A DNA stretch of 64,000 bases from Bifidobacterium thermophilum (GTDB taxonomy: Bacteria; Actinomycetota; Actinomycetes; Actinomycetales; Bifidobacteriaceae), in contig JGZV01000001.1 of NCBI GenBank assembly GCA_000741495.1, forward strand, positions 434,001 to 498,000. Direction: 5' to 3'. Below are positions 44,428 through 52,884 of the stretch, piece after piece. Within the stretch, counting starts at the first letter, position 1, and each line of letters begins with the position of its first letter. The position numbers and the translations under genes are program-made. Below the pieces are notes generated by a model. It had not been told where the DNA came from, made no database searches, and saw only the letters and a list, made by a program, of their open reading frames with translations.

Positions 44428-44737
44428 TCACTTATCGAAGTCGCCGAACGCGAACCGCTCGATGGAACGAACAGTTATCAGCCACTTATTGCCCTGCTTC
44501 ACGCCCTCGAGCTTCCCATGACTGATAAGGTCGCGGATGGTCCCCCCCGTCCTTCAATCCGAGTAGCTCACACGCCTCTTGCGTGGACACCATAAGCGGC
44601 TTGAAATGAGTAGTGTTCGCCCGCCGGTTGCGGCGCTCGCCCACGGTCGTAGTAGCGGCGCTCGCCGGTGCATCCTTCACCGTCATCGTGTCGGTAGTGG
44701 CCGCGGTCATGTTGTTGGTTAGCAATGAAACACACAT
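44428..44737 (-). CDS. Excisionase-like helix-turn-helix protein, apparent +1 frameshift
   Basis: A 102-residue protein once the C7 run at 44542-44548 (G7 on the coding strand) is shortened by one. It then reads MVSTQEACELLGLKDGGTIR and continues LISHGKLEGVKQGNKW into RSIERFAFGDFDK, the winged-helix pattern of DNA-binding excisionases. As given it truncates as DHPRPYQSWEARGREAGQ. The ATG at 44737 has AGGAAGGG; the N-terminal 45 residues are Thr/Ala/Arg-rich. It lies 130 bp before the replication gene and probably guides excision and/or represses. Confidence 0.75.
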
Positions 44738-45009
44738 TGTCGTGTGCCCTTCCTGCGGGGTCAGGTACACTAATCCCGCCTAAATAACGTTGATTGATTG
44801 TTTACCCCGTGACGGCGCTACGTGGGCTGGAGCAATAGCCGGGTTTTTTTCTCGCCACCGTTCCCGGTGACGGCCTGCCGGCCTAGCGGCATCCGCGGGT
44901 TGCCAACCCCGCCGACAGGAATCAATATACCACCGCCGAACCTCATCGTCCGGGCACTATCGCGATTGAACACGTCAGGACGGTAATCTTCCCGTGCTTC
45001 ACCGCCGTG

Positions 45010-45071
45010 GTATAATCACCGCCGTTCACCGTCCTGAACCCCCTGTTGACCCCCTGTTGACCCCCTGTCTC
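45010..45071 (-). promoter_or_regulatory. Promoter and 11-bp tandem repeats upstream of the excisionase gene
   Basis: On the minus strand -35 TTCAGG (45038-45033), 17-bp spacer and -10 TTATAC (45015-45010). Directly upstream are 11-bp tandem repeats CCCCCTGTTGA (plus strand) at 45039-45049 and 45050-45060 with a third partial copy from 45061, abutting the -35. This suggests a regulator site controlling the xis-rep transcript. The 442-bp stretch 44738-45179 contains no gene. Confidence 0.5.
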
Positions 45072-45179
45072 GGTATTTCCGTACCGGCGTGCGCCGGTCC
45101 GCACGGGGGGGCGACACGCCGGTATTATGGGATTACGCCGCAAGCATAACGGTATGTGACGAAGTAAAATAACCCCCTT

Positions 45180-46170
45180 TCATCCCGTATGTTCGGCCAT
45201 CCACCTGTCGCCAACGGCGGCGAACGCCGGTTGCCATGCACGCGAGGAACGCGCCCCCCTCTCGAGGCAACCGCGCATTTCCTCCGGGAGAACACCATGC
45301 GGCACATGCCCCTTGCCGGGGGTATCGAACGGAAACTCCCCCGTACTGTACGCGGCCATGAACCGGTCCAATGCCGCCGACACCGTATCCGGCCCTGACA
45401 GCAATCCAACAGGGAAAACGGCGTACCCATTGATGAATATCTCGCCTGCCGCTTCGCTCACCATATCAATCGTGGCATCACGCTGTTGCCCAGCGAGCCG
45501 TGCCGCCACCCATTTCCCCCGTGAATACTCGTATTGCCCGGCGTGCCACATGGCGAACGCCGCAAGCGCCCAATCCATCACACACCGCGCAAACTCCGTG
45601 TTACCGTCGTCGGCCTGACGCAAGAACCCAATCATGGTGTCGGCGAGCGCCTGACTGCATTCCTCGAGGTTGTTGGACATGTACGGCGCGTATGCCGTTT
45701 TCTTGGCTTCGAGGAACCCGCGGTAGTCGTCGCCATCTTTCAGTCCCGGCCCACCGTCATGGTTGAGAATATCCGAAACGAAAACGGGCACGGCGAAATG
45801 GAACACGGTGGCCTTGCCGTCTTTCCCCTGTCCGAGCTTGAACGTGGAACGTTCGAGAAGCCGGGCAACCGCTTTCCCTATCACGTCATGTATCTTGGCA
45901 TCCTCCGGGCGTTTCCACCCGCCGCGCTCATGGTCGTCTTTCCACAATACGTCCAACGTATCATGCACGGCATCGAGATAGGCTTCACGGTATATGTCGT
46001 ACCTGTCAAAGGACATTCCATCTTCTGCATCATCCGGCGCGATAGCCCCGCGGGCAAGCAATGCATCCAACTGTATATCCCACATATCGATATCGCTCAG
46101 ATATTTTTTTCACGCCGATACCGAAGAACTTGCGTAACGCCTTGTTCTGCTTATGGCTCAACTCCACCAT
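45180..46170 (-). CDS. Unknown 329-residue protein coupled to the integrase, apparent +1 frameshift
   Basis: Begins at an ATG (46170) only 3 bp after the integrase stop. The T7 run at 46104-46110 (A7 on the coding strand) breaks the frame; with six A it reads FFGIGVKKYLSDIDMWDIQL and on to the end at 45180. The protein is soluble, acidic, with Trp/Tyr-rich helices (DRYDIYREAYLDAVHDTLDVLW, DWALAAFAMWHAGQYEY). It has no signal peptide, membrane helix or motif I recognise. Tight linkage to int suggests a function in element maintenance or host interaction, but that is only positional. Confidence 0.65.
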
Positions 46171-46173
46171 CGC

Positions 46174-47766
46174 TCATACCGCCTTCCTGATTAGCTCGGC
46201 CATGACCCTCGCCTGCACGTCCTTAGACAACGACGGCAACACGCGCACACGCCGGTCATCATCCATGCCAACCAACACACTTACCTGCACGTCCTCGGAC
46301 AGTGAACGCAATTGAGCCACCACCATCCCGAGCCTGCCACCCGATTCCCCATCCATGCCGGTCGCGGGAGCGGATACCGGTACGGGCGTGCCTGCGCTCG
46401 CCGACATGGTTGTGGGTGAGGGTGCCGCCTGCGGCGTGTCGGGCATGTCCTGTGCATCCGGCGTGTCGGGCGTGTCGTCGCCCTGCTTGCGGTCCGCATA
46501 CCCGGCGAGTTCGTCATCCACCCTCGTGATGATTGCACGCCTGTGCTGTTCGCTTGTCGTGTCGAGGTACTTGTTCGTCATCCTCACGTCGCTGTGTCTG
46601 AGTTGCTGTTTCACCATGTTCGGGCTTGCACCGTTCTCCATGGTGTACGTACCTGCCGTATGCCGCCCGTCGTGGGGCCAATAGTCCTCGAGGCCGGGAA
46701 CGGTCTTCTTCGCCGGGTTGAAATACCGGTCACGGTAGTTCGCCTCGGTCATGGTCGTACCACGGTTGGTGGGGAACAGCCATGCTTCCGGTTCGGGTGC
46801 CACGTGGTCGCGCAGATGTGCCTCGAACAGTTTCGCCATGTTCTCCCCGAACTGTACGGGGGCGGCACTGTCCTTGGTCTTGGGCGTTCCTACCGTGGTA
46901 ATGGTCTTGTCTGTCTTGTCGTCGTACACCTGTGTGAGTGTCCGGCGTACATACAACACCCCGTGTTCCACGTCAATGTCCCCGCGTTGCAAGGCGAGCG
47001 TCTCGCCGATACGCAAGCCGAGACGGCCCATAATCCACGCGGTAAGCCCGATGCCGGGGCGCAATGCGTCCATCGCGTCGGCGAGCGCTATGAGCTGTTG
47101 TGTCGAGGCGTTCACGGTCTTGTGCCGTTTCGCCGGTCTTGCCGCCTTGATACGGCATGGTGACTTGATGATGAGTGTTCCGTCGATGCCGGGGTAGGTC
47201 TCGTTTTCCGCGCTGTGCATGATGGCCTTCAAGGTCTCGTATGCCGCGTTCCGTGCGCCTGCCGCGTGCGGGTCGTGTTGCGTGTCGTAGGTGTCCCACC
47301 ATTCCTGGACTACCTTCGGGGTTATGTCCACCATTCGCATGTTCCCGAAGAACGGTATGAGGTGATTCCTGAGCTTCTCCCGGTGCTTGGTCTTGCTTGA
47401 TTCCTTGATTGGCTCCCCGTTGGCTTTGCGTCGCGTGTCGAGCCATGTCTGCACATAGACCGCGAATGTCACGCCGTCGCGTGCGTCACGTTTCCTTGCT
47501 TCCAATTTCCTGAGCTGTACCGGTTTCCACCCGCCGTCGGGGCCTGCCTTCACCTTCTCGTATTCGTCGGCAAGCCAACCGTCGGCCCGTGTGGTGTCGG
47601 TGGCGAAGCCGGGCATGTGCTGTCGCGTGGGTAAGTCGAGTTCGGGCCACTTGCTGAACGCCCACGACGGGGTGGGATACGACGCGTCATAGTACTTGGT
47701 GCCGTCCTTGTACCGGCGTGCCTCGACCTTGCCGAACTTCCTTCTATGCCGACGTTGCCTAGCCAT
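46174..47766 (-). CDS. int: Site-specific tyrosine recombinase / integrase
   Basis: Integrates and excises the element at tRNA-Ser(CGA). The 530-residue protein has an N-terminal arm-binding domain (RRYKDGTKYYDASY), a SAM-like core-binding domain (about 100-200) and a catalytic domain with Arg252 (LGLRIGE), His365 and Arg368 (PHDGRHT), His391 (LRHSDVRMT) and Tyr400 (NKYLDTTSE). It is longer than usual because of a C-terminal extension of about 110 residues rich in Pro/Ala/Asp (TPDTPDAQDMPDTPQ) followed by a repeat-like SLSEDVQVSVLVGM / SLSKDVQARVMAEL pair. The ATG at 47766 lies about 210 bp from the tRNA gene. Confidence 0.95.
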   Translation of the reverse strand: MARQRRHRRKFGKVEARRYKDGTKYYDASYPTPSWAFSKWPELDLPTRQHMPGFATDTTRADGWLADEYEKVKAGPDGGWKPVQLRKLEARKRDARDGVTFAVYVQTWLDTRRKANGEPIKESSKTKHREKLRNHLIPFFGNMRMVDITPKVVQEWWDTYDTQHDPHAAGARNAAYETLKAIMHSAENETYPGIDGTLIIKSPCRIKAARPAKRHKTVNASTQQLIALADAMDALRPGIGLTAWIMGRLGLRIGETLALQRGDIDVEHGVLYVRRTLTQVYDDKTDKTITTVGTPKTKDSAAPVQFGENMAKLFEAHLRDHVAPEPEAWLFPTNRGTTMTEANYRDRYFNPAKKTVPGLEDYWPHDGRHTAGTYTMENGASPNMVKQQLRHSDVRMTNKYLDTTSEQHRRAIITRVDDELAGYADRKQGDDTPDTPDAQDMPDTPQAAPSPTTMSASAGTPVPVSAPATGMDGESGGRLGMVVAQLRSLSEDVQVSVLVGMDDDRRVRVLPSLSKDVQARVMAELIRKAV

Positions 47767-47810
47767 GGTCCTGTGCCTCGTTCCTGCCCTTAAGCGGTAG
47801 ATTGTTTTCG

Positions 47811-47855
47811 GCCATTTTCGTACCGCCTTAAATACCGCTTTAGAAAAGCATTATA
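47811..47855 (-). promoter_or_regulatory. Right arm-type site and integrase -10 element
   Basis: GTACCGCCTTAAATACCGC (plus strand, within 47811-47844) matches the motif at the left end. On the minus strand a perfect -10 TATAAT lies at 47855-47850, next to the arm motif, so integrase binding could regulate its own promoter. The -35 is weak. Confidence 0.5.
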
Positions 47856-47925
47856 ACCCCTCAAGACCCTCGATAAACCCACATGGAACAGTGGCGAGAC
47901 ACGCCGTGAAACCGTTGGAACCATG

Positions 47926-48001
47926 CGGTTTTCGGCTTGATAACAAGAAACCCCGCGGGTGGAACCCACGGGGTACTGCGGATGAGGCGAGATTCGAACT
48001 C
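47926..48001. other. Right attachment site (attR) within tRNA-Ser(CGA)
   Basis: The 76-bp repeat identical to 39789-39864. It includes the last 23 nt of the tRNA and the downstream terminator, so integration leaves the tRNA gene intact. Confidence 0.9.
47942..47973 (-). terminator. Terminator of tRNA-Ser(CGA)
   Basis: CCCCGTGGG facing CCCGCGGGG followed by TTTCTTGTT on the minus strand, the same unit as at 1741-1772. Confidence 0.85.
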
Positions 48002-48064
48002 GCGGAGGGGTTCGCCCTCACACGCTTTCGAGGCGTGCTCCTTCGACCGCTCGGACACTCATCC
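47979..48064 (-). tRNA. tRNA-Ser (anticodon CGA)
   Basis: An 86-nt type II tRNA: acceptor GGATGAG pairs perfectly with CTCATCC, discriminator G, long variable arm (GAGGGCGAACCCCTC), anticodon loop in CACGCCTCGAAAGCGTG giving CGA. CCA is not encoded. The element's integration site lies in its 3' end. Confidence 0.95.
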
Positions 48065-48167
48065 AGTCGCATCCCCTACGCTTCGCGCAGAGAACAAGCA
48101 ACCTCATTATTATAGGACATTTTCACCTCATGGCATGCCGCGTGTCGTAATCGCGGGTGCCGAGGGA

Positions 48168-49067
48168 CTACTCTAGGGTCCGTTTCGCCCTGATCGCTGC
48201 GGCCCGCACGGCAAGCTGGTCGTCTTGCGGGTATTCGACGTGTTCGAGTGTCAACCCGCATGCGGCGATCGGTCCTGTAGACCCCTCACGGATCGGCTCG
48301 TCCATCTTATGGTTGAACCAGTCGAGGGTTTTCCTTCCCCGCCCCACTTGGACGCATGCGTTCACCAGCGAGCGCACCATATTGTGGGCGAAAGCATCCG
48401 CGACAATCGTGAAGCAAACCAGTCCCGACTCGACAGTCGGCACCTTCCACCCCGCATCATCACTCGTTGAAGGTGCCAACGCGCTCACGCCGATACGATC
48501 CCAGTGTGCGCGTTTGACTTCGCGAATCGTCGTCCCGCCCGGGTTCGGCGTAGCAAAGGAACCGAAATCATGCAATCCGATAGTCATGGCTGCGGCCTGA
48601 TTCATCAGATCGCAGTCAAGCGTGTCGGACACAGCGAGGACAAATCCTCGCATACGTGGGTCTACAGGACGTCCGGCATCGCTGATCCGATACACGTACG
48701 TGCGATCAAGCGCTGAAAATCGGGCGTCGAAACCTTCCGGGGCGATACTCACCGATTGGATGGCGATATCGTCGGGCAGCACATGCATCAGACGGCGGTG
48801 CAAGGCCTGTACCCCGTTGACGTTCATATGGCCGATACAGGAATCGAGAATCTCCTGGGCGATATCAACATGGCATACTTGTCCGAGCGCGTGAACACCG
48901 GTATCCGTACGGCCTGCGACCGTCACGCGCGGCGTGTCACCTGCAGGCAATCTCAGCAACATTGCCAGCGTGTCTTCCAGCACACCTTGGACTGTGCGTA
49001 ATCCGGGCTGTCGCGCCCAACCGTGGAAGGCGCCACCATCATAGGACAGGTCGATTCTCAGTCTCAT
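48168..49067 (-). CDS. truA: tRNA pseudouridine(38-40) synthase
   Basis: Modifies U38-U40 in the anticodon stem of tRNAs. Catalytic Asp55 is in AGRTDTGVHALGQ; LDRTYVYRI and NMVRSLVNACVQVGRG are further family segments. At 299 residues it carries two short Ala/Ser-rich inserts. The ATG at 49067 gives MRLRIDLSYDGG; the open frame extends upstream to 49514 without similarity. It lies downstream of rplQ. Confidence 0.95.
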   Translation of the reverse strand: MRLRIDLSYDGGAFHGWARQPGLRTVQGVLEDTLAMLLRLPAGDTPRVTVAGRTDTGVHALGQVCHVDIAQEILDSCIGHMNVNGVQALHRRLMHVLPDDIAIQSVSIAPEGFDARFSALDRTYVYRISDAGRPVDPRMRGFVLAVSDTLDCDLMNQAAAMTIGLHDFGSFATPNPGGTTIREVKRAHWDRIGVSALAPSTSDDAGWKVPTVESGLVCFTIVADAFAHNMVRSLVNACVQVGRGRKTLDWFNHKMDEPIREGSTGPIAACGLTLEHVEYPQDDQLAVRAAAIRAKRTLE

Positions 49068-49515
49068 CGCCTCAAGTATACGACCGAGGATTGCCAGCAG
49101 CGCGCGTTCCTCTCGATTGTGCGTATCAACGCTACCGATTGTCGACATGGCCGACGCATTCGACAAGGCGTATGGCTGGCATGGACTGTGCCCCGGTCGG
49201 TAACCGAACGCAACGGGTGCCTTCTGCGTATCGCGGTATGCGCAGGAGGCGCCATCCACATCCCGCAATCGCCCATACCGACGGCGTGCCCACCCGTTGA
49301 CATGTTTGGCCATGTATGCAGCGTGACAATCCGCGGATTGGCGACAAAGCCGCACTTCCCTGTGTGGTCCACGGCGTGTGAGGATCGGCTCACATAAACA
49401 CGGGTGCTGGTCGCTGCACGCGCCATCAGCGGCAACATGGGAAACCCGATCCCCAGCGGCACACACCACGACGTGCACCACCGAATGCCGCGCAGCGCGC
49501 ACGAGCTCGGACAAT
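49068..49515. other. Intergenic stretch between rplQ terminator and truA
   Basis: About 450 bp with long open frames on both strands that look like composition artefacts; no ribosome site, repeat or conserved protein segment was seen. A truA promoter is presumably here but none is convincing. Confidence 0.4.
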
Positions 49516-49518
49516 ACG

Positions 49519-49553
49519 AAACGGGGCCGAACCCATGTGGATTCGACCCCGTT
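49519..49553 (-). terminator. Terminator of the rpoA-rplQ transcription unit
   Basis: AACGGGGTCGAATCC facing GGGTTCGGCCCCGTT on the minus strand, followed by TCGT; 50 bp after the rplQ stop. Confidence 0.8.
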
Positions 49554-49603
49554 CAGTCAGTTTGTCAGCCTGCAGGCGTCACACGTCATGCAGGCTGCAC
49601 GAC

Positions 49604-50254
49604 TCACTTGGCTTCGTCAGCAGCCTTCTTGGCCTCGTCGGCGACATCGGCTTCCTCAGCCTGCTCGGCGGCCTCGGCATCGGCCGCATCAGCGGTCTTG
49701 TCGAGATCGACGGCAGCGGCATCGGCAGCAGCCACGTCGTTACCAGCCTCGTTCGCGGCGACAGCCTGGTCGACGGCATCCTTGGCGGCACCATCGGCGA
49801 TAGCAGCGTCAGCGGCAGCGGCGACAGCTTCGCCGTCTTCCTTCGCTGCGGTCTTCGCGGCGGCTTCGGCTTCCTTCACGACAGCCTTCTTGGCAACCGG
49901 CTCGGTGACGAGCTCGATAATGGCCTGAGGCGCAGAATCACCACGACGCGGAGCGATCTTGATGATACGGGTGTAGCCGCCCTCACGCTGTTCCATCTGC
50001 TCAGCAATCTCGGTGAAGAGCTTGTGCACGATGGACTTGTCGCGGATGACGCGCATCACGCGACGGCGGGAGTGCAGATCACCGCGCTTGGCGAAGGTGA
50101 TCAGACGCTCAGCCAGCGGGCGCAGACGCTTGGCCTTCGGCAGGGTGGTCTTGATGCTGCCGTTGCGGAACAGGCTGGTCGCCATGTTCGCGAGCATCAG
50201 GCGCTCATGTGCCGGGCTTGACGCCAGACGCGGGCCTTTCTTCGGTGTTGGCAT
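49604..50254 (-). CDS. rplQ: 50S ribosomal protein L17 with Ala/Asp/Glu-rich tail
   Basis: Core bL17 fold in residues 1-118 ([25 protein letters not shown]), near the peptide exit tunnel. The remaining 98 residues are almost entirely Ala, Asp, Glu, Lys and Val ([20 protein letters not shown]), a tail seen in bifidobacterial L17 but much longer than the family norm. Last gene of the alpha-type unit, 76 bp after rpoA. Confidence 0.97.
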   Translation of the reverse strand: MPTPKKGPRLASSPAHERLMLANMATSLFRNGSIKTTLPKAKRLRPLAERLITFAKRGDLHSRRRVMRVIRDKSIVHKLFTEIAEQMEQREGGYTRIIKIAPRRGDSAPQAIIELVTEPVAKKAVVKEAEAAAKTAAKEDGEAVAAAADAAIADGAAKDAVDQAVAANEAGNDVAAADAAAVDLDKTADAADAEAAEQAEEADVADEAKKAADEAK

Positions 50255-50330
50255 GTTTACTCCTTATTGTCCCCGGCCAGGTGGGCAAATGCCCGAGCAT
50301 CCAGCCAAGGGCGGTTGGTCGAAGTGGGGT

Positions 50331-51329
50331 TCACTCGTCTTCCGGCGAGAAGAACGTACCGCCTTCGAGGTTATTGGTATCAAAGCCACCGAGCGGGGAC
50401 GGCTTCAGCGACAGGCCGAGGCCTTCCAGCTTCTCCTTGACCTCGTCAATGGACTTCATACCGAAATTGCGGATGTCGAGCAGATCCTGCTCAGTGTGGG
50501 ACACCAGCTCGCCGATGGTGTGGATGCCCTCACGCTTCAAGCAGTTGTAGCTGCGCTGCGTAAGGTTGAGATCCTCGATCGGGATGGACATCTCCGGGTT
50601 GGTTTCCTCGGCAACCGGTGCCGGGCCAACCTCGACGCCCTCAGCCTGAGTATTGAGTTCACGGCACAAGCCGAAAAGCTCAACCAGCGTCGAGCCAGCT
50701 GACGCCACCGCATCACGGGGACTGATGGCGGGCTTGGTCTCCACGTCCAGAATGAGCTTGTCGAAGTCGGTGCGCTGTTCAACGCGCGTTGCCTCGACCT
50801 TGTAGCTCACCTTGAGGACCGGGGAGTAGATGGAGTCAACCGGGATACGGCCGATTTCATCATTCTCCTGCTTGTTCATCTGAGCGGGCACATAGCCACG
50901 GCCGCGTTCGACAGTGAACTCGATTTCGAGTTCGCCATCGTCTTCGAGAGTGGCGATGTGCAGATCCGGATTAGCGATGGTGACGCCGGCCGGCGGCGTG
51001 ATGTCTCCCGCCGTCGCCTCGCCCTTACCGCTTTTGCGCAGATACATGACCACGGGCTCGTCATACTCGCTGGTCAGCACGATGCCCTTGATGTTGAGCA
51101 GGATTTCGGTGACATCTTCGACGACGCCAGGCAGAGTGGTGAACTCATGCAGCGCGCCGGAAATGCGGACCGAAGTCACCGCGGCACCCGGGATAGAGCT
51201 GAGCAGCGTACGGCGCAGGGAGTTGCCGAGCGTATAGCCGAAGCCTGGCTCGAGCGGCTCGATGACGAAGCGCGAGCGCTGTGGATTGAGAGATTCCTCG
51301 GTAAGTGTCGGACGCTGTGCGATAAGCAC
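50331..51329 (-). CDS. rpoA: RNA polymerase alpha subunit
   Basis: The 332-residue scaffold of RNA polymerase. The N-terminal dimerisation domain contains [18 protein letters not shown]; the C-terminal domain, which contacts UP elements and activators, contains [17 protein letters not shown] and [14 protein letters not shown] start at 51329 (GTG CTT ATC GCA) preceded by AAAGGAT gives the usual MLIAQRP N terminus. Confidence 0.98.
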   Translation of the reverse strand: MLIAQRPTLTEESLNPQRSRFVIEPLEPGFGYTLGNSLRRTLLSSIPGAAVTSVRISGALHEFTTLPGVVEDVTEILLNIKGIVLTSEYDEPVVMYLRKSGKGEATAGDITPPAGVTIANPDLHIATLEDDGELEIEFTVERGRGYVPAQMNKQENDEIGRIPVDSIYSPVLKVSYKVEATRVEQRTDFDKLILDVETKPAISPRDAVASAGSTLVELFGLCRELNTQAEGVEVGPAPVAEETNPEMSIPIEDLNLTQRSYNCLKREGIHTIGELVSHTEQDLLDIRNFGMKSIDEVKEKLEGLGLSLKPSPLGGFDTNNLEGGTFFSPEDE

Positions 51330-51408
51330 TGTGGTTATCCTTTCAGCTTCTGATCGGTGGTGCACTCACCGGCCATAAGCGGGTTGGATGGGTGGATTGT
51401 AAAAGTGC

Positions 51409-51807
51409 TCAGACGCGACGACGCTTCGGAGGACGAACGCCGTTATGCGCTTGTGGGGTGACGTCGGTGATGGAACCGACCTCGAGTCCGGCGGACTGCA
51501 GGGAGCGGATAGCGGTTTCACGGCCGGAACCTGGGCCCTTGACGAACACGTCGACCTTCTTGACGCCGTGCTCCATCGCCTTGCGGGCGGCGGACTCGGC
51601 AGCCATACCAGCGGCGTACGGCGTGGACTTACGGGAGCCCTTGAAGCCGACATCGCCACCGGAAGCCCAGGACACAACAGCCCCGGACGGATCGGTGATC
51701 GAAATAATGGTGTTATTGAAAGTGGACTTGATGTGCGCCTGCCCGACCGGCACCGACTTGCGGTCCCGGCGACGCGGCTTGCGCGCGGCTTGCTTGTTAG
51801 CTGCCAT
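51409..51807 (-). CDS. rpsK: 30S ribosomal protein S11
   Basis: uS11, 132 residues, part of the 30S platform near the E-site mRNA. Shows [15 protein letters not shown] and the C-terminal [18 protein letters not shown]. Lies between rpsM and rpoA in the alpha-operon order. Confidence 0.98.
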   Translation of the reverse strand: MAANKQAARKPRRRDRKSVPVGQAHIKSTFNNTIISITDPSGAVVSWASGGDVGFKGSRKSTPYAAGMAAESAARKAMEHGVKKVDVFVKGPGSGRETAIRSLQSAGLEVGSITDVTPQAHNGVRPPKRRRV

Positions 51808-51884
51808 TGACCCTCGTTTCCTAGTAACGAACTTGAATGCCCGGACGATGAGTTAGTCCGACTCGTGGCCCGGGTCCCGCCACC

Positions 51885-52262
51885 TTACTTGGTGGCCTTC
51901 TTCTTTCCGGCGACCGTACGCTTCGGGCCCTTGCGGGTGCGGGCGTTGGTCTTGGTGCGCTGACCGCGCACAGGAAGTCCCCTACGGTGACGCTGGCCTT
52001 GGTAGCAGTTGATCTGGATCTTACGACGGATGTCCGCATCGATTTCACGACGCAGATCGCCTTCGATCTTGTAGTTGGCTTCAAGATAGTCGCGCAGCGT
52101 GATCAGCTGCTCATCCGTAAGATCCTTGACGCGGGTATCCGGATTGATTCCGGTCGCGGCAAGCGTTTCCTTCGCACGAGTGCGGCCTACACCGAAGATG
52201 TAGGTGAGCGCGATCTCGATGCGCTTCTCATTTGGGATGTCGACTCCGGCAAGACGTGCCAT
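51885..52262 (-). CDS. rpsM: 30S ribosomal protein S13
   Basis: uS13, 125 residues, at the 30S head contacting the 50S subunit and P-site t[23 protein letters not shown] at the start, [18 protein letters not shown] near the basic C terminus. Confidence 0.98.
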   Translation of the reverse strand: MARLAGVDIPNEKRIEIALTYIFGVGRTRAKETLAATGINPDTRVKDLTDEQLITLRDYLEANYKIEGDLRREIDADIRRKIQINCYQGQRHRRGLPVRGQRTKTNARTRKGPKRTVAGKKKATK

Positions 52263-52390
52263 TGCGATTCCTTCACTTCGCGCAGGTCTTACACCGAATC
52301 GTCCGGTTGTCCCGGCCCGGGCCTGCGTCCCCGGGGTTCAGCTTGCGCTGTGATTCAGTGCCTGTTGATTGTGCCGCTGGAAATCTGCTT

Positions 52391-52504
52391 TCAGCCCTGA
52401 CGCTGCTTGTGGCGCGGGTTCGTGCAGATCACCATGACGCGGCCGTGACGACGGATCACGCGGCAGTTTTCGCAGATCCTCTTCACACTAGGGCTGACCT
52501 TCAT
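52391..52504 (-). CDS. rpmJ: 50S ribosomal protein L36 (zinc-binding form)
   Basis: bL36, 37 residues: [20 protein letters not shown] at the start, ending PRHKQRQG. Keeps the CxxC...C...H zinc ligands (ICENC, ICTNPRH). Lies between infA and rpsM as in most bacteria. Confidence 0.96.
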   Translation of the reverse strand: MKVSPSVKRICENCRVIRRHGRVMVICTNPRHKQRQG

Positions 52505-52524
52505 GGTTTTCCTTTGCTTGTACC

Positions 52525-52743
52525 TTACTTGTAACGGTACGTAATACGTCCGCGGTTAAGATCGTAGGGGCTCATCTCCAGCACGACACGGTCCTGCGGA
52601 AGAATACGAATGTAGTTCTTGCGCATCTTTCCCGAAATCGTCGCCAGCACGATGTGCTTGTTCTCAAGTTCCACGCGAAACATCGCGTTCGGCAGTGCTT
52701 CCACCACCTTGCCTTCGACTTCAATCACACCGTCTTTAGCCAT
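52525..52743 (-). CDS. infA: Translation initiation factor IF-1
   Basis: A 72-residue OB-fold factor that blocks the A site during initiation: [20 protein letters not shown] at the start, [16 protein letters not shown] in the middle. The frame is open to 52833 but the conserved start is the ATG at 52743. Confidence 0.98.
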   Translation of the reverse strand: MAKDGVIEVEGKVVEALPNAMFRVELENKHIVLATISGKMRKNYIRILPQDRVVLEMSPYDLNRGRITYRYK

Positions 52744-52815
52744 GAGCCTCGTTCCATTCCTCAGACGAATTACTATGGGTGTCCGAAGACACACCAAATT
52801 GCAATAATACAGGAA

Positions 52816-52856
52816 CAGCGGATATTCCGACACTCGGCGTGTTGGAATATCCGCTG
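52816..52856 (-). terminator. Hairpin between adk and infA
   Basis: A perfect 13-bp stem (CAGCGGATATTCC and its complement, 15-nt loop) followed on the minus strand by TTCCTGTATTATT. Probably a partial terminator that tunes expression between adk and infA-rpmJ-rpsM. Confidence 0.65.
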
Positions 52857-52884
52857 ATGATGCTGATGGTGAGAATGTTTGGTC

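Larger units (their letters stand above)
39789..48001. mobile_element. Integrated int-xis-rep element in tRNA-Ser(CGA), 8.1 kb
   Basis: Bounded by a 76-bp perfect direct repeat (39789-39864 and 47926-48001) that covers the last 23 nt of tRNA-Ser(CGA) and its terminator. The content, all leftward, is a tyrosine integrase next to the tRNA, an unknown 329-residue gene, an excisionase-like gene, a replication AAA protein gene and two small unknown genes, with an iteron region. There are no phage structural, conjugation or resistance genes. This fits a replicating integrative element or phage-satellite-like island rather than a full prophage or conjugative element. Three of its genes show +1 homopolymer shifts. 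Confidence 0.85.

Noticed and set aside
39789..48001. Full prophage or conjugative (FtsK/Tra-type) element
   Set aside because: No capsid, tail, terminase, lysis, relaxase or FtsK/Tra genes between the attachment repeats; the whole interval is only 8.1 kb.
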